DNA from: Spirochaetota bacterium
Lineage (GTDB): Bacteria > Spirochaetota > Spirochaetia > B11-G9
NCBI GenBank assembly: GCA_003641695.1
Contig: QNBL01000036.1
Span: forward strand, 1-13,034
Length of the DNA stretch: 13,034 bases
Direction of reading: 5' to 3'
Part shown: piece by piece, positions 1-6,632 of the stretch
Numbering within the stretch: the stretch's first letter is position 1
Layout of the letters: each line of letters opens with the position of its first letter
Made by a program: the position numbers and the translations under genes
Notes under the pieces: generated by a model
Told to the model about the DNA's origin: nothing
Database searches by the model: none
What the model saw: only the letters and a program-made list of their open reading frames with translations

Positions 1-73
1 AGTCCTCTGCAAGAGGAAAATCTTTGACGGCTACAGCCTGTTTGACAGCAGTAACAAGTTCTTTTGTTTCCAT
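1..73 (-). CDS. Start of an unidentified gene (partial, N-terminus only)
   Basis: The minus strand carries an ATG at 73-71 followed by an open frame running off the window edge, giving 24 residues that begin METKELVTAVKQAVAVKDF. The start codon overlaps the stop of the LamG/fn3 gene by one base (TAATG), a usual arrangement for translational coupling, and no strong Shine-Dalgarno is visible. The short amphipathic sequence could be the first helices of a helical-repeat (TPR-like) protein, but that is a guess. The product is not recognised. It is probably co-transcribed with the secreted protein upstream of it. Confidence 0.6.
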   Translation of the reverse strand, partial: METKELVTAVKQAVAVKDFPLAED

Positions 74-1566
74 TAATTATCTCTGTTCAAACCGGGAAGA
101 GGTCTGGCGCTTATTTCCCCTGACAAAGCACCGGGGTACCGGGATCCTGCAGAATCAAAAGCCGCAACGGCAAAATAGTAGAGCCTTCCGTTAGTCAGAT
201 TGTGGATGGTGATGGAAGTACCGCCGGTAACAATTATGGGAGAGGAACCCTCTCTGCCCTCTTTCCCAAAATACACTCCCTTCCGGGTTCCGTAATACAC
301 CAGATAACCGGCAACATCAGGCTCTCCAATCCCCTTCCAGTCAAGCCGAACCTCTCCGTCACCGGGAAAAGCTTTCACATAATCCGGGGCAAGGGGGGGA
401 AGGTTCTTCCGGTATTCAGCATGAATCGAATGTATAGTAGGACTCTTTGTTCCGCTTCCGTTGGCGAACAGGTCAATCCGCACCTGGAAGAATCTCCCGG
501 AAGTATCTGCCGGCAGATACTGTCCCGGCAAAAAAGGGATCCAGTCACTGTTACTGATAACTGTATCCTTATAATCCTTAAAAATCTTGTAGTAGCTTTG
601 AATATCTGAATCTCCGGGGGTATCGAACTGAAGATCAATCCTGTTAAGAACCGAACTGTTCCTCCCCATATCAATCATTGATGTTTCAATCCGCCCATAT
701 CCGTTTTGAAATTCCGACAAAACCGGATCAGAGATAACTCCCTTTGATATTCTAAACTCATCCATAAAACCGTGATAATTCTCCCCTATTACAAAACTCC
801 CGGAAGTCAGGGATCCGGTAAGAGGGATCATGGGATCACCATTGTCCTTTCCCGATACAGTAGCATAAGCTGTCCCCTCAAGCATACTGTCTACGTAGTA
901 CTCTACCAATCCGCTGTTTTCATCGTAGGTAATCATGTGGTGATGCCACTGCTCGGGGATAAGAGATTGAAAACCCGTTACCTTGACAGAGGAGGTACAG
1001 GACTCCGGATTGAAGAAAAAATTCCTGAATTCCCAGACAAGCTTTCTGTCTTTAATGGTGCACGTAACAGCTTGCGGCAGGATGCTGCCGTCTCTATCAC
1101 GTAAACTGTTGGTATAGGTAATTATTTCTTCACTGGTTTTAAGAAGGACAGGATTCAGCCAGAACTCTATGGTAAAAGAGGTACCGGGGTTTCCAGGTGC
1201 AAAAACAGTTCCCTCTCCAGGTTTCAGGGAAAGTCCCTCCAGTGTATTCAGAAAAACTCCGGCACCTTTTCCCAGCATCCGGATTTTATCAGTTATCTTT
1301 ACTGTATCCTTAACAATACTGTATGATCCGGTTTCATCTGCCGTGGTCGAATCAAAATGGATAAGCAGGTCGGTATCCCTTTCCTGAGTATACCTGCTGC
1401 TTTTTAAACTAATCTCCCGATACCCGCCCTTTCCGGGTATGAATACAGTATTTTCCATGCCTTGAATGTTGTTCCATCCATACCTGTCCCCCGCAGAGAA
1501 ACCTCTTTCTGCTCCATGAGTCTGGATTGCAATAAGTATGTACGCAAGGACGAGTATCTTTTTCAC
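73..1566 (-). CDS. Secreted LamG-like / fibronectin type III protein
   Basis: A 497-residue exported protein of unknown exact role, probably in the periplasm or at the cell surface. Residues 1-19 form a signal peptide (MKKI, a hydrophobic core, then a likely cleavage after THGA). There is no lipobox cysteine. Residues about 65-275 look like a concanavalin/LamG-type jelly roll, with typical pieces such as FTIEFWLNP (131-139), WHHHMITYD (207-215) and FMDEFRIS (267-274). A beta-rich middle (about 300-385) is followed by one fibronectin type III domain (about 390-488), ending in a YYFAVAAFDSAG strand typical of the fold. The start is GTG at 1566, with a purine-rich GAGAGAAG stretch just upstream. 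Such domain pairs usually bind carbohydrate or protein ligands; no catalytic residues are visible. Its stop overlaps the next gene, so the two probably form an operon. Confidence 0.88.
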   Translation of the reverse strand: MKKILVLAYILIAIQTHGAERGFSAGDRYGWNNIQGMENTVFIPGKGGYREISLKSSRYTQERDTDLLIHFDSTTADETGSYSIVKDTVKITDKIRMLGKGAGVFLNTLEGLSLKPGEGTVFAPGNPGTSFTIEFWLNPVLLKTSEEIITYTNSLRDRDGSILPQAVTCTIKDRKLVWEFRNFFFNPESCTSSVKVTGFQSLIPEQWHHHMITYDENSGLVEYYVDSMLEGTAYATVSGKDNGDPMIPLTGSLTSGSFVIGENYHGFMDEFRISKGVISDPVLSEFQNGYGRIETSMIDMGRNSSVLNRIDLQFDTPGDSDIQSYYKIFKDYKDTVISNSDWIPFLPGQYLPADTSGRFFQVRIDLFANGSGTKSPTIHSIHAEYRKNLPPLAPDYVKAFPGDGEVRLDWKGIGEPDVAGYLVYYGTRKGVYFGKEGREGSSPIIVTGGTSITIHNLTNGRLYYFAVAAFDSAGSRYPGALSGEISARPLPGLNRDN

Positions 1567-1591
1567 AATTCTTCTCTCTACTATCGACAGA

Positions 1592-1622
1592 ATGATACAG
1601 AAAAAAAAGGGTTCTGTATCAT
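1592..1622. repeat. Perfect 11-bp inverted repeat in the divergent promoter region
   Basis: ATGATACAGAA at 1592-1602 is exactly repeated in reverse complement as TTCTGTATCAT at 1612-1622, with a 9-base A-rich spacer. It lies between the divergent LamG/fn3 gene and uvrC. On the minus strand it overlaps the proposed -10 box and the transcription start. It could be an operator, or a hairpin at the 5' end of the LamG/fn3 mRNA. It is not a terminator, because the T-run on the minus strand lies in the loop. Confidence 0.6.
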
Positions 1623-1646
1623 ATCTTGTAAAATGTATCTTATAAA
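1618..1646 (-). promoter_or_regulatory. Candidate sigma-70 promoter of the LamG/fn3 gene
   Basis: Read on the minus strand, TTTATA (-35, at 1646-1641) and TATGAT (-10, at 1623-1618) are separated by 17 bases, the preferred spacing. They match the consensus at 4/6 and 5/6 positions. The start would fall near 1610, inside the inverted repeat and about 45 bases before the GTG codon. No equally good promoter for uvrC was seen on the other strand; a weak TTGTAA/TATTTT pair there would leave almost no leader. Confidence 0.4.
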
Positions 1647-1664
1647 GTGTATTTTATCTGTAGA

Positions 1665-3458
1665 ATGAAAGAGAATCTTAAAGAAACGGTAAATTCCCTC
1701 CCCCACCGCCCCGGTGTCTATATAATGAAGAACAGCAAAGGGGTTTACCTCTATATTGGAAAAGCAAAGGACCTCAACAAGAGAGTCCGCTCCTACTTTA
1801 CCGGTCAAAAGAATATAAAGACTCAAATTCTTGTTAAAAATATATCCGCTATAGAATTCATTGTGACCAGCGACGAGTTTAAAGCCCTTATCCTTGAAAA
1901 TAACCTCATAAAAAAATGGACTCCGAAGTACAACATAGATCTGAAAGATGATAAAACGTACCCCTCTATCTGTATTACAAACGAGGAATTCCCCCGTATC
2001 TTCAAAACCAGAATGGTAAGGAACGACGGATCTTCCTACTACGGTCCCTTTGCCTCAGTGGCAAAACTTGATACGTATCTTGCATTGATAAATAACTATC
2101 TCCCCTTGCGGAAGTGCCGTGGAAAGCTTCGCAAGAGGGAATCTCCCTGTCTGTACTATCATATTGGTAAATGCAGCGCCCCCTGCTGCGGAAAGATTTC
2201 CACTTCTGAATACCGCAGTTACACCAGGAAAGCCGAAAACCTGCTCAACGGGAAAACCAAAGGGCTAAAGAAAGAACTGGAACGGGAGATGATGAATGCT
2301 TCCAGGGCACTGAATTTTGAGCGTGCCGCATTGATGCGGGATTTTCTGGAATCTGTCAGGATGGTTGAAAAGCAGGCTGATCACATAGAGTTTACCGAAG
2401 AGGCCAGAGATTATATAGCCTGTTTTACCGAGAATAGTATCTCTACCTTTTCTGTTTTTCAGATCCGCTCCGGAAAACTTTCCGGCAGGAATCTATTCAG
2501 AACCAGGATCTATAGTGATGAAGAAGATGCTTTTACAGAATTCTTTCTTCACTACTACAACGGTGAAAATCCCTTTCCTGATTCGATCTTCGTTTCGGGA
2601 GAATTTGATCTTGAATCTCTTAATATCTATGTAAACAGCCTATCACCTGCCCCTGTTACCGTAGCTGCTCCAGGATCAGGCAGGCATTTAAAAATAATCA
2701 GTATGGCAATGGAAAACGCCAGAGAAGATGTCAGAAGAAGAAACAGAAAAGAAAAAAATGTTCCTGGACTCATCGAGCTCAAAGAACTTTTTTCCCTCCC
2801 CGCTCTGCCTGTACGAATAGAGGGGTTCGACATAGCCCAGCTGTCGGGAAAGTTTCCTGTTGCATCCCTTGTTTCATTTTACAATGGAGCCCCTGATAAA
2901 AAGAACTACCGGAAATTTCATGTAAAAAGCCTGAATGGAGCTATCGATGACTATGAAGCAATCAGGGAAGTTGTTGCCAGACGATACACCAGAGTGCTTA
3001 ACGATAATCTCGAAAAACCGAATCTCATTGTTATCGACGGAGGTAAAGGACAGGTAAATGCTGCAGCACAGATTCTGCAGACCATAGGACTTGCCTCTAT
3101 TCCGGTACTCGGTTTGGCAAAGAGGAATGAAGAGATTTTTCTGCCGGACAAAAGCGCCCCGGTTATACTCCCCGAAACATCAAAAGCCCTGAAGATTATT
3201 CAGGCTGTCAGGGATGAAACACACAGGTTTGCCACAAGTTTCAACCGGCAGCTCCGTTCAAAAGAGATCTCATTGTCAACACTTGAAAAGATTCCCGGGA
3301 TTGGTCCAAAGAGGAGTCAATCCCTTATTAAGAAGTTTGGTTCCATAGAGGAAATAACCTACGCTCCTGCAGAAAGAATAGCCGAAATCGACGGGATAAC
3401 TCTGGAAGCGGCTGAAAACATTCAAAAATATTTCACAAAAAAATTTGACAAACGATAA
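1665..3458 (+). CDS. uvrC: Excinuclease ABC subunit C (UvrC)
   Basis: UvrC makes both incisions around a DNA lesion in nucleotide excision repair, after UvrAB recognition. The 597-residue protein is close to the family norm (E. coli 610). In order it has a GIY-YIG nuclease domain (GVYIM at 17-21, YLYIGKA at 28-34, R40), a cysteine cluster (C151, C162, C170, C174) matching the iron-sulphur ligands known in UvrC, a UvrB-contacting UVR helix pair (about 200-235), the RNase H-like second nuclease (EGFDI with D389, IDGGKG with D458, DETHRFA with H520), and tandem helix-hairpin-helix motifs (about 541-597, IPGIGPKR). I chose ATG 1665 rather than the in-frame GTG at 1647 because MKENLKETVNSLPHRPGVY fits the family N-terminus. 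No clear Shine-Dalgarno precedes either start. It stands alone, convergent with holA. Confidence 0.97.
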   Translation: MKENLKETVNSLPHRPGVYIMKNSKGVYLYIGKAKDLNKRVRSYFTGQKNIKTQILVKNISAIEFIVTSDEFKALILENNLIKKWTPKYNIDLKDDKTYPSICITNEEFPRIFKTRMVRNDGSSYYGPFASVAKLDTYLALINNYLPLRKCRGKLRKRESPCLYYHIGKCSAPCCGKISTSEYRSYTRKAENLLNGKTKGLKKELEREMMNASRALNFERAALMRDFLESVRMVEKQADHIEFTEEARDYIACFTENSISTFSVFQIRSGKLSGRNLFRTRIYSDEEDAFTEFFLHYYNGENPFPDSIFVSGEFDLESLNIYVNSLSPAPVTVAAPGSGRHLKIISMAMENAREDVRRRNRKEKNVPGLIELKELFSLPALPVRIEGFDIAQLSGKFPVASLVSFYNGAPDKKNYRKFHVKSLNGAIDDYEAIREVVARRYTRVLNDNLEKPNLIVIDGGKGQVNAAAQILQTIGLASIPVLGLAKRNEEIFLPDKSAPVILPETSKALKIIQAVRDETHRFATSFNRQLRSKEISLSTLEKIPGIGPKRSQSLIKKFGSIEEITYAPAERIAEIDGITLEAAENIQKYFTKKFDKR

Positions 3459-3473
3459 CAGCTTGTATACATT
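3445..3473 (+). promoter_or_regulatory. Candidate promoter at the end of uvrC
   Basis: A perfect TTGACA (3445-3450) lies in the last codons of uvrC and is followed after 17 bases by TACATT (3468-3473), a 4/6 match to a -10 box. Transcription would begin near 3480 and reach the terminator at 3632-3659, giving a transcript of about 180 bases with no long reading frame. The -35 is good and the -10 mediocre; the call rests on motif matches only. Confidence 0.3.
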
Positions 3474-3504
3474 AATAGTAGACAACGTTATGGGAGGGTT
3501 GTAT

Positions 3505-3552
3505 ATGCTGCCATATGGGAGAGCCGGTATTCCGGCATTAAGAAGTATTTAG
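3505..3552 (+). CDS. Possible 15-codon mini-ORF
   Basis: ATG at 3505 follows a good Shine-Dalgarno (GGGAGGG at 3492-3498) at 6 bases and encodes MLPYGRAGIPALRSI before a TAG stop. The ribosome-binding site would sit in the loop of the ACAAC/GTTGT stem. The peptide has no recognised family and may be chance; the only support is start-site quality and the lack of another gene here. Confidence 0.2.
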   Translation: MLPYGRAGIPALRSI

Positions 3553-3631
3553 CGGGGAAGTATCCCCATAAAAATTTGAGATCTGATCTCTTCCGATCTT
3601 GTTTTTAGAAGACGGAATTGACAGAATCCGT

Positions 3632-3659
3632 AAAGCCGGTGTATGAGCCGGCTTTTTTT
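3632..3659 (+). terminator. Intrinsic terminator after uvrC
   Basis: AAAGCCGG (3632-3639) and CCGGCTTT (3648-3655) form a perfect 8-bp stem with loop TGTATGAG, followed by an unbroken T-run to 3659. It should end plus-strand transcripts from uvrC or from the candidate small RNA. On the minus strand only a short T-run follows the hairpin, so it may act weakly on the holA operon as well. Confidence 0.8.
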
Positions 3660-3695
3660 CGTCCTGATGTGTCCTGAACCATACACCCTGTAAGG

Positions 3696-4670
3696 TCAGT
3701 CTTCCCTCCTGTTCACAGCCTGGTGAATAAACATTTCCATGACAAGCATCCATCGCTCTTTACTTACCTCCCTGGCATGTTTATCATAATCGGCAATGAG
3801 CATTATTGTCGATTCAAGCTCCCCGAGAGAATGCTCATCCTGAGCTGCAAGATACAGCGCCTGCTTTTTCTTTCCCCGGATTTTTAAAGCCGCCATGGCT
3901 TTTTGTTCATTCTCTCCCTCTGAGAGAAGATGTTTCAATTTAAGAAGGTTTCTGTACTGCCAGTAAAGTCCGCTCAACAGCTGAACAGGGTTATTGCTCC
4001 CCGACAGTGCCAGCTTGTGGAGTATTTCTATGGATCCGGCAAAGTCATTCCGAACCATTTTGTCAAAAAGGGTAAAGACATTTTCTTCTTTGCTGTGAAA
4101 TACATACTCCTCGATTATTTCCTCGGATATATGCCCCCTGTCTTTAAAGAAAACAGCAAGCCGTTCACATACGACCTTCAAGTCATCAGTCCTGTTCTCA
4201 ACCAGATCCAGAATCATCTCCACAGCTTCCGGTGATATGCTCAAAGATTCCTTTTTAAAGTATCCCCGGATCCAGTTAACCTTCTGATTCTCGAAAAGTT
4301 CCCAGAAAATTCTCGTTGAAGCTTTGCCTACAGCTGCAGACAGCTTCGGATCCACCTTGTAGGAATCGGTGAGAAGAAAAAGGGTAGCGGAATCTCCAGG
4401 CTCCTTTACGTATGAAACCAGATACGGGATTTCGTTTTTCTTTATTTCATCCGCATTGTGAATAAATACAAATTTATAATCCGAGAACAAATCTCCATTT
4501 TTAAGCAGAGATACTACCTCTCCAACGGATGTTTCAAAGGGATAAAACCGGTATGTTTCCGGATCATTACCCGTAGTGGTTTTGTACTGATTAAGGATTT
4601 GGCCTATAGCTTTTTCCTTCTCACCGTTTTCAGGGCCTGTAAACAGGTATACCGATGCTATTTTACTCAT
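3696..4670 (-). CDS. holA: DNA polymerase III subunit delta (HolA)
   Basis: HolA is the clamp-loader subunit that opens the beta sliding clamp so that the loader can place it on primed DNA. The 324-residue product has the expected length (E. coli 343) and family features: a start of the form KIASVYLFTGPENGEKEKAI, an N-terminal non-hydrolysing AAA-like domain, and a helical C-terminal collar domain with NPVQLLSGLYWQYRNLLKLK (about residues 225-245) and a late helix carrying SLGELESTIMLIADYDK. The ATG at 4670 overlaps the lexA stop by 8 bases (ATGAGTAA), so translation is coupled. It is the last gene of the six-gene hprK-to-holA operon. No strong terminator follows on this strand. The call rests on overall family resemblance, as delta subunits lack a catalytic signature. 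Confidence 0.92.
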   Translation of the reverse strand: MSKIASVYLFTGPENGEKEKAIGQILNQYKTTTGNDPETYRFYPFETSVGEVVSLLKNGDLFSDYKFVFIHNADEIKKNEIPYLVSYVKEPGDSATLFLLTDSYKVDPKLSAAVGKASTRIFWELFENQKVNWIRGYFKKESLSISPEAVEMILDLVENRTDDLKVVCERLAVFFKDRGHISEEIIEEYVFHSKEENVFTLFDKMVRNDFAGSIEILHKLALSGSNNPVQLLSGLYWQYRNLLKLKHLLSEGENEQKAMAALKIRGKKKQALYLAAQDEHSLGELESTIMLIADYDKHAREVSKERWMLVMEMFIHQAVNRRED

Positions 4671-5268
4671 AATTTCTAAATATGTACTGGAGTTTTCCCA
4701 GGATCCTTACATTCTGGGAATAGATGGGAGGATAAACCGGATTTTCAGCTTTGAGTCTTATCCGGTTCTTTTCTTTATAGAACCGTTTTAAGGTTACTGC
4801 TTCATCGTTAATCCGTGCAATAACGATATCTCCGTTGTTAGCCGTGTTTTTCTGCATAAAGACTGCAATATCACCGTCTAAAATACCGGCATTCTGCATA
4901 CTGTCTCCCTTAACATGGAGAGCAAAATGTGATCCATCCTTGAGCGTTGAAGCGGCAACCTTGATGTACCCTTCAAGATTTTCCTCTGCCAGAAGGGGCA
5001 TCCCTGCGGCAACATTTCCAAGCAGCGGAATTTCCAAAATTTCCTCGGTCCCGGTAGAAAGACTCGTAACCTCTATAGCTCTGGACCGCTTTGCATCAAA
5101 GTTAATCTCCCCTTTCTTTACAAGAGCCTTGATGTGATCATGAGCACCGCTGGAAGAGATCCCGAAAGCTGCAGCAATTTCCCGGATACTGGGGGGATAC
5201 TTGTGCAGTAAAATGAATTCTTTTATGAATTCGAGTATTTCCTTCTGTCGTTTCGTCAATCCCTTCAC
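4663..5268 (-). CDS. lexA: LexA repressor
   Basis: LexA represses the SOS DNA-damage genes and cleaves itself when bound by RecA filaments. The 201-residue protein has an N-terminal winged helix-turn-helix (about 1-65, with TKRQKEILEFI and PPSIREIAAAFGISSSGA) and a C-terminal S24 peptidase domain. The cleavage site Ala88-Gly89 (NVAAGMP), nucleophile Ser123 (GDSMQNAGI) and Lys161 (AVTLKRF) are all present, so it should be self-cleaving. The start is GTG at 5268, overlapping the response-regulator TGA by 4 bases (GTGA). Its stop overlaps holA. The placement is notable: lexA is usually autoregulated from its own promoter, yet here it is translationally coupled inside a signalling operon. No recognisable LexA operator was seen nearby, though spirochaete operators are poorly known. 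Confidence 0.96.
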   Translation of the reverse strand: MKGLTKRQKEILEFIKEFILLHKYPPSIREIAAAFGISSSGAHDHIKALVKKGEINFDAKRSRAIEVTSLSTGTEEILEIPLLGNVAAGMPLLAEENLEGYIKVAASTLKDGSHFALHVKGDSMQNAGILDGDIAVFMQKNTANNGDIVIARINDEAVTLKRFYKEKNRIRLKAENPVYPPIYSQNVRILGKLQYIFRNYE

Positions 5269-6632
5269 TTCTTGATCTCTATTCCGAATTTTTTTATTTT
5301 GCCATGCAGGTTGCTGGGGTAAATACCAAGCTGTTCTGCCGCCCTGGATATATTATAACCGCATTCTTCAAGACTTCGAATAAGGAATTCCCTTTCGAAA
5401 GCCTCTTTGGCCTCATTCAGCTTCATCCCTTCATACTCATCAAGATGACTGCTCCCGTTTTGACCGGAGGGGATCTCGTTGAGGAAGTAGAGCACCGTTT
5501 CCTTTTCGATTATGTTTTCATCTGTCATAATATTAATACGTTCTATAAAGTTTTTCAATTCCCTAACATTTCCAGGCCAAGGGTAATCGTTAAGTATTTT
5601 CATGCCCTCCGGAGAAATTGCCTTTGGAGCGGTATCGGGATTCTGGTTAAACCGCTTCATAAAATAGTCCACAAGCAGTTTAATATCCTCTTTCCGCTCT
5701 TTCAGGGAGGGGACATGGATAGGAACAACATTCAGACGGTAGAAGAGGTCTTCCCTGAAATTCCCCTGAGCAATCTCTTCCTGAATATCCTTGTTTGTTG
5801 CAGCAACAATTCTTACATCCACGCTTATTGACTTTTCACTTCCGATTCTTTCAAACTTCATCTCCTGAATTGCTCTCAGGACTTTTGCCTGTGCACTCAG
5901 GGACATGTCCGCAATCTCATCAAGAAACAGAGTACCCTTATGAGCAAGTTCAAACTTCCCCTTCCGCCGCGCAATTGCCGAGGTAAATGATCCCTTTTCA
6001 TGACCGAAAAGTTCACTTTCAAGAAGCGTGTCGGGTATTGCTGCGCAATTAACCTCGACAAAAGGTCCGGATGCTCTGTTACTGAAGCGGTGAATAGCCC
6101 TTGCAAGCAGCTCCTTTCCGGTACCGTTATCACCGGTTATCAGGATCTTTGCATCCGATGCAGCACTCTGATGAATCCGCTCCCATATCTTTTTTATCCC
6201 TTCACTTTCTCCAATAATCTTATCATCCATAAAAAGTGAATCTTTTAAGGAGATATTTTCCTTCTTCAAGGTTTCAAATTTTATAGCATTTGAAACTACA
6301 GTAATAATCTTCTCCAGAGAAAGTGGTTTTTCCAGGAAGTCAAATGCTCCAAGCTTAACCGCCTTAACTGCCAGATCGATGTTCGCATGTCCGGAGATTA
6401 TAACTACCTCAAGATCGGGATAATCGTGCTTTATCTCTTTGAGAACATCTATACCCCCCATATTGGGAAGCCATATATCAAGGATAACAAGATCCACATT
6501 CTGTTCTTTCAGGATACTTAATCCTTCAAATCCGTCTCCCGCCGTCAATACAGTGTACTTTTCATCTTCAAGGATATCTGTTAATACGGTTCTAATCCCC
6601 GGCTCATCGTCAATTACAAGAATCGTACTCAT
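5265..6632 (-). CDS. NtrX/NtrC-family sigma-54 response regulator
   Basis: This is a phosphorylation-controlled activator of sigma-54 promoters, 455 residues long. The receiver domain (1-120) has acidic residues D8/D9, phospho-acceptor Asp52 (LDIWLP) and Lys102. The AAA+ domain (about 135-370) has Walker A GDNGTGKE (167-174), Walker B GTLFLDE (233-239), FREDLFYRL (292-300) and WPGNVREL (352-359). The C-terminus is a Fis-type helix-turn-helix (about 415-455, GYNISRAAEQLGIYPSNL) in the style of NtrX. The sigma-54 contact loop reads GSFTSA (214-219) rather than GAFTGA; the key Phe and Thr are kept. ATG at 6632 overlaps the kinase stop (ATGA), so the kinase is almost certainly its partner. Its targets are not visible here. 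Confidence 0.93.
   Translation of the reverse strand: MSTILVIDDEPGIRTVLTDILEDEKYTVLTAGDGFEGLSILKEQNVDLVILDIWLPNMGGIDVLKEIKHDYPDLEVVIISGHANIDLAVKAVKLGAFDFLEKPLSLEKIITVVSNAIKFETLKKENISLKDSLFMDDKIIGESEGIKKIWERIHQSAASDAKILITGDNGTGKELLARAIHRFSNRASGPFVEVNCAAIPDTLLESELFGHEKGSFTSAIARRKGKFELAHKGTLFLDEIADMSLSAQAKVLRAIQEMKFERIGSEKSISVDVRIVAATNKDIQEEIAQGNFREDLFYRLNVVPIHVPSLKERKEDIKLLVDYFMKRFNQNPDTAPKAISPEGMKILNDYPWPGNVRELKNFIERINIMTDENIIEKETVLYFLNEIPSGQNGSSHLDEYEGMKLNEAKEAFEREFLIRSLEECGYNISRAAEQLGIYPSNLHGKIKKFGIEIKK

Larger units (their letters stand above)
3480..3659 (+). ncRNA. Candidate structured small RNA or leader between uvrC and holA
   Basis: This stretch lies between a promoter-like element and a strong intrinsic terminator and contains repeated potential stems: ACAAC/GTTGT (3482-3486 with 3498-3502), GCCGG-TATT-CCGGC (3523-3536), GGGG/CCCC around 3555-3567, GAGATC/GATCTC around 3579-3590, ACGGA/TCCGT (3612-3616 with 3627-3631), then the terminator hairpin. 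It matches no RNA family that I recognise. It could equally be the structured 3' untranslated region of uvrC. A 15-codon frame lies inside it. The region also holds adapter-like words (3588-3615), so part of it might be an assembly artefact. Confidence 0.28.

Noticed and set aside
772..1104. 110-codon plus-strand frame opposite the LamG/fn3 gene
   Set aside because: The opposite strand has a coherent signal peptide, LamG and fn3 domains; this frame has no family features.
1592..1622. Classic E. coli-type SOS box at the uvrC promoter
   Set aside because: The arms read ACAG then CTGT, opposite in order to CTGT-N8-ACAG, and the spacing differs, so only a generic operator is proposed.
1647..1664. 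Upstream GTG start for uvrC
   Set aside because: It adds only MYFICR before the residues that fit the usual UvrC N-terminus and has no Shine-Dalgarno; ATG 1665 fits the family better.
3538..3753. 71-codon minus-strand frame across the 3' end of holA
   Set aside because: It overlaps holA in another frame and runs through the terminator hairpin and low-complexity spacer; no coding features.
5304..5831. 175-codon open frame on the plus strand
   Set aside because: It is antisense to the conserved AAA+ and helix-turn-helix parts of the response regulator and shows no recognisable domain or start signal.
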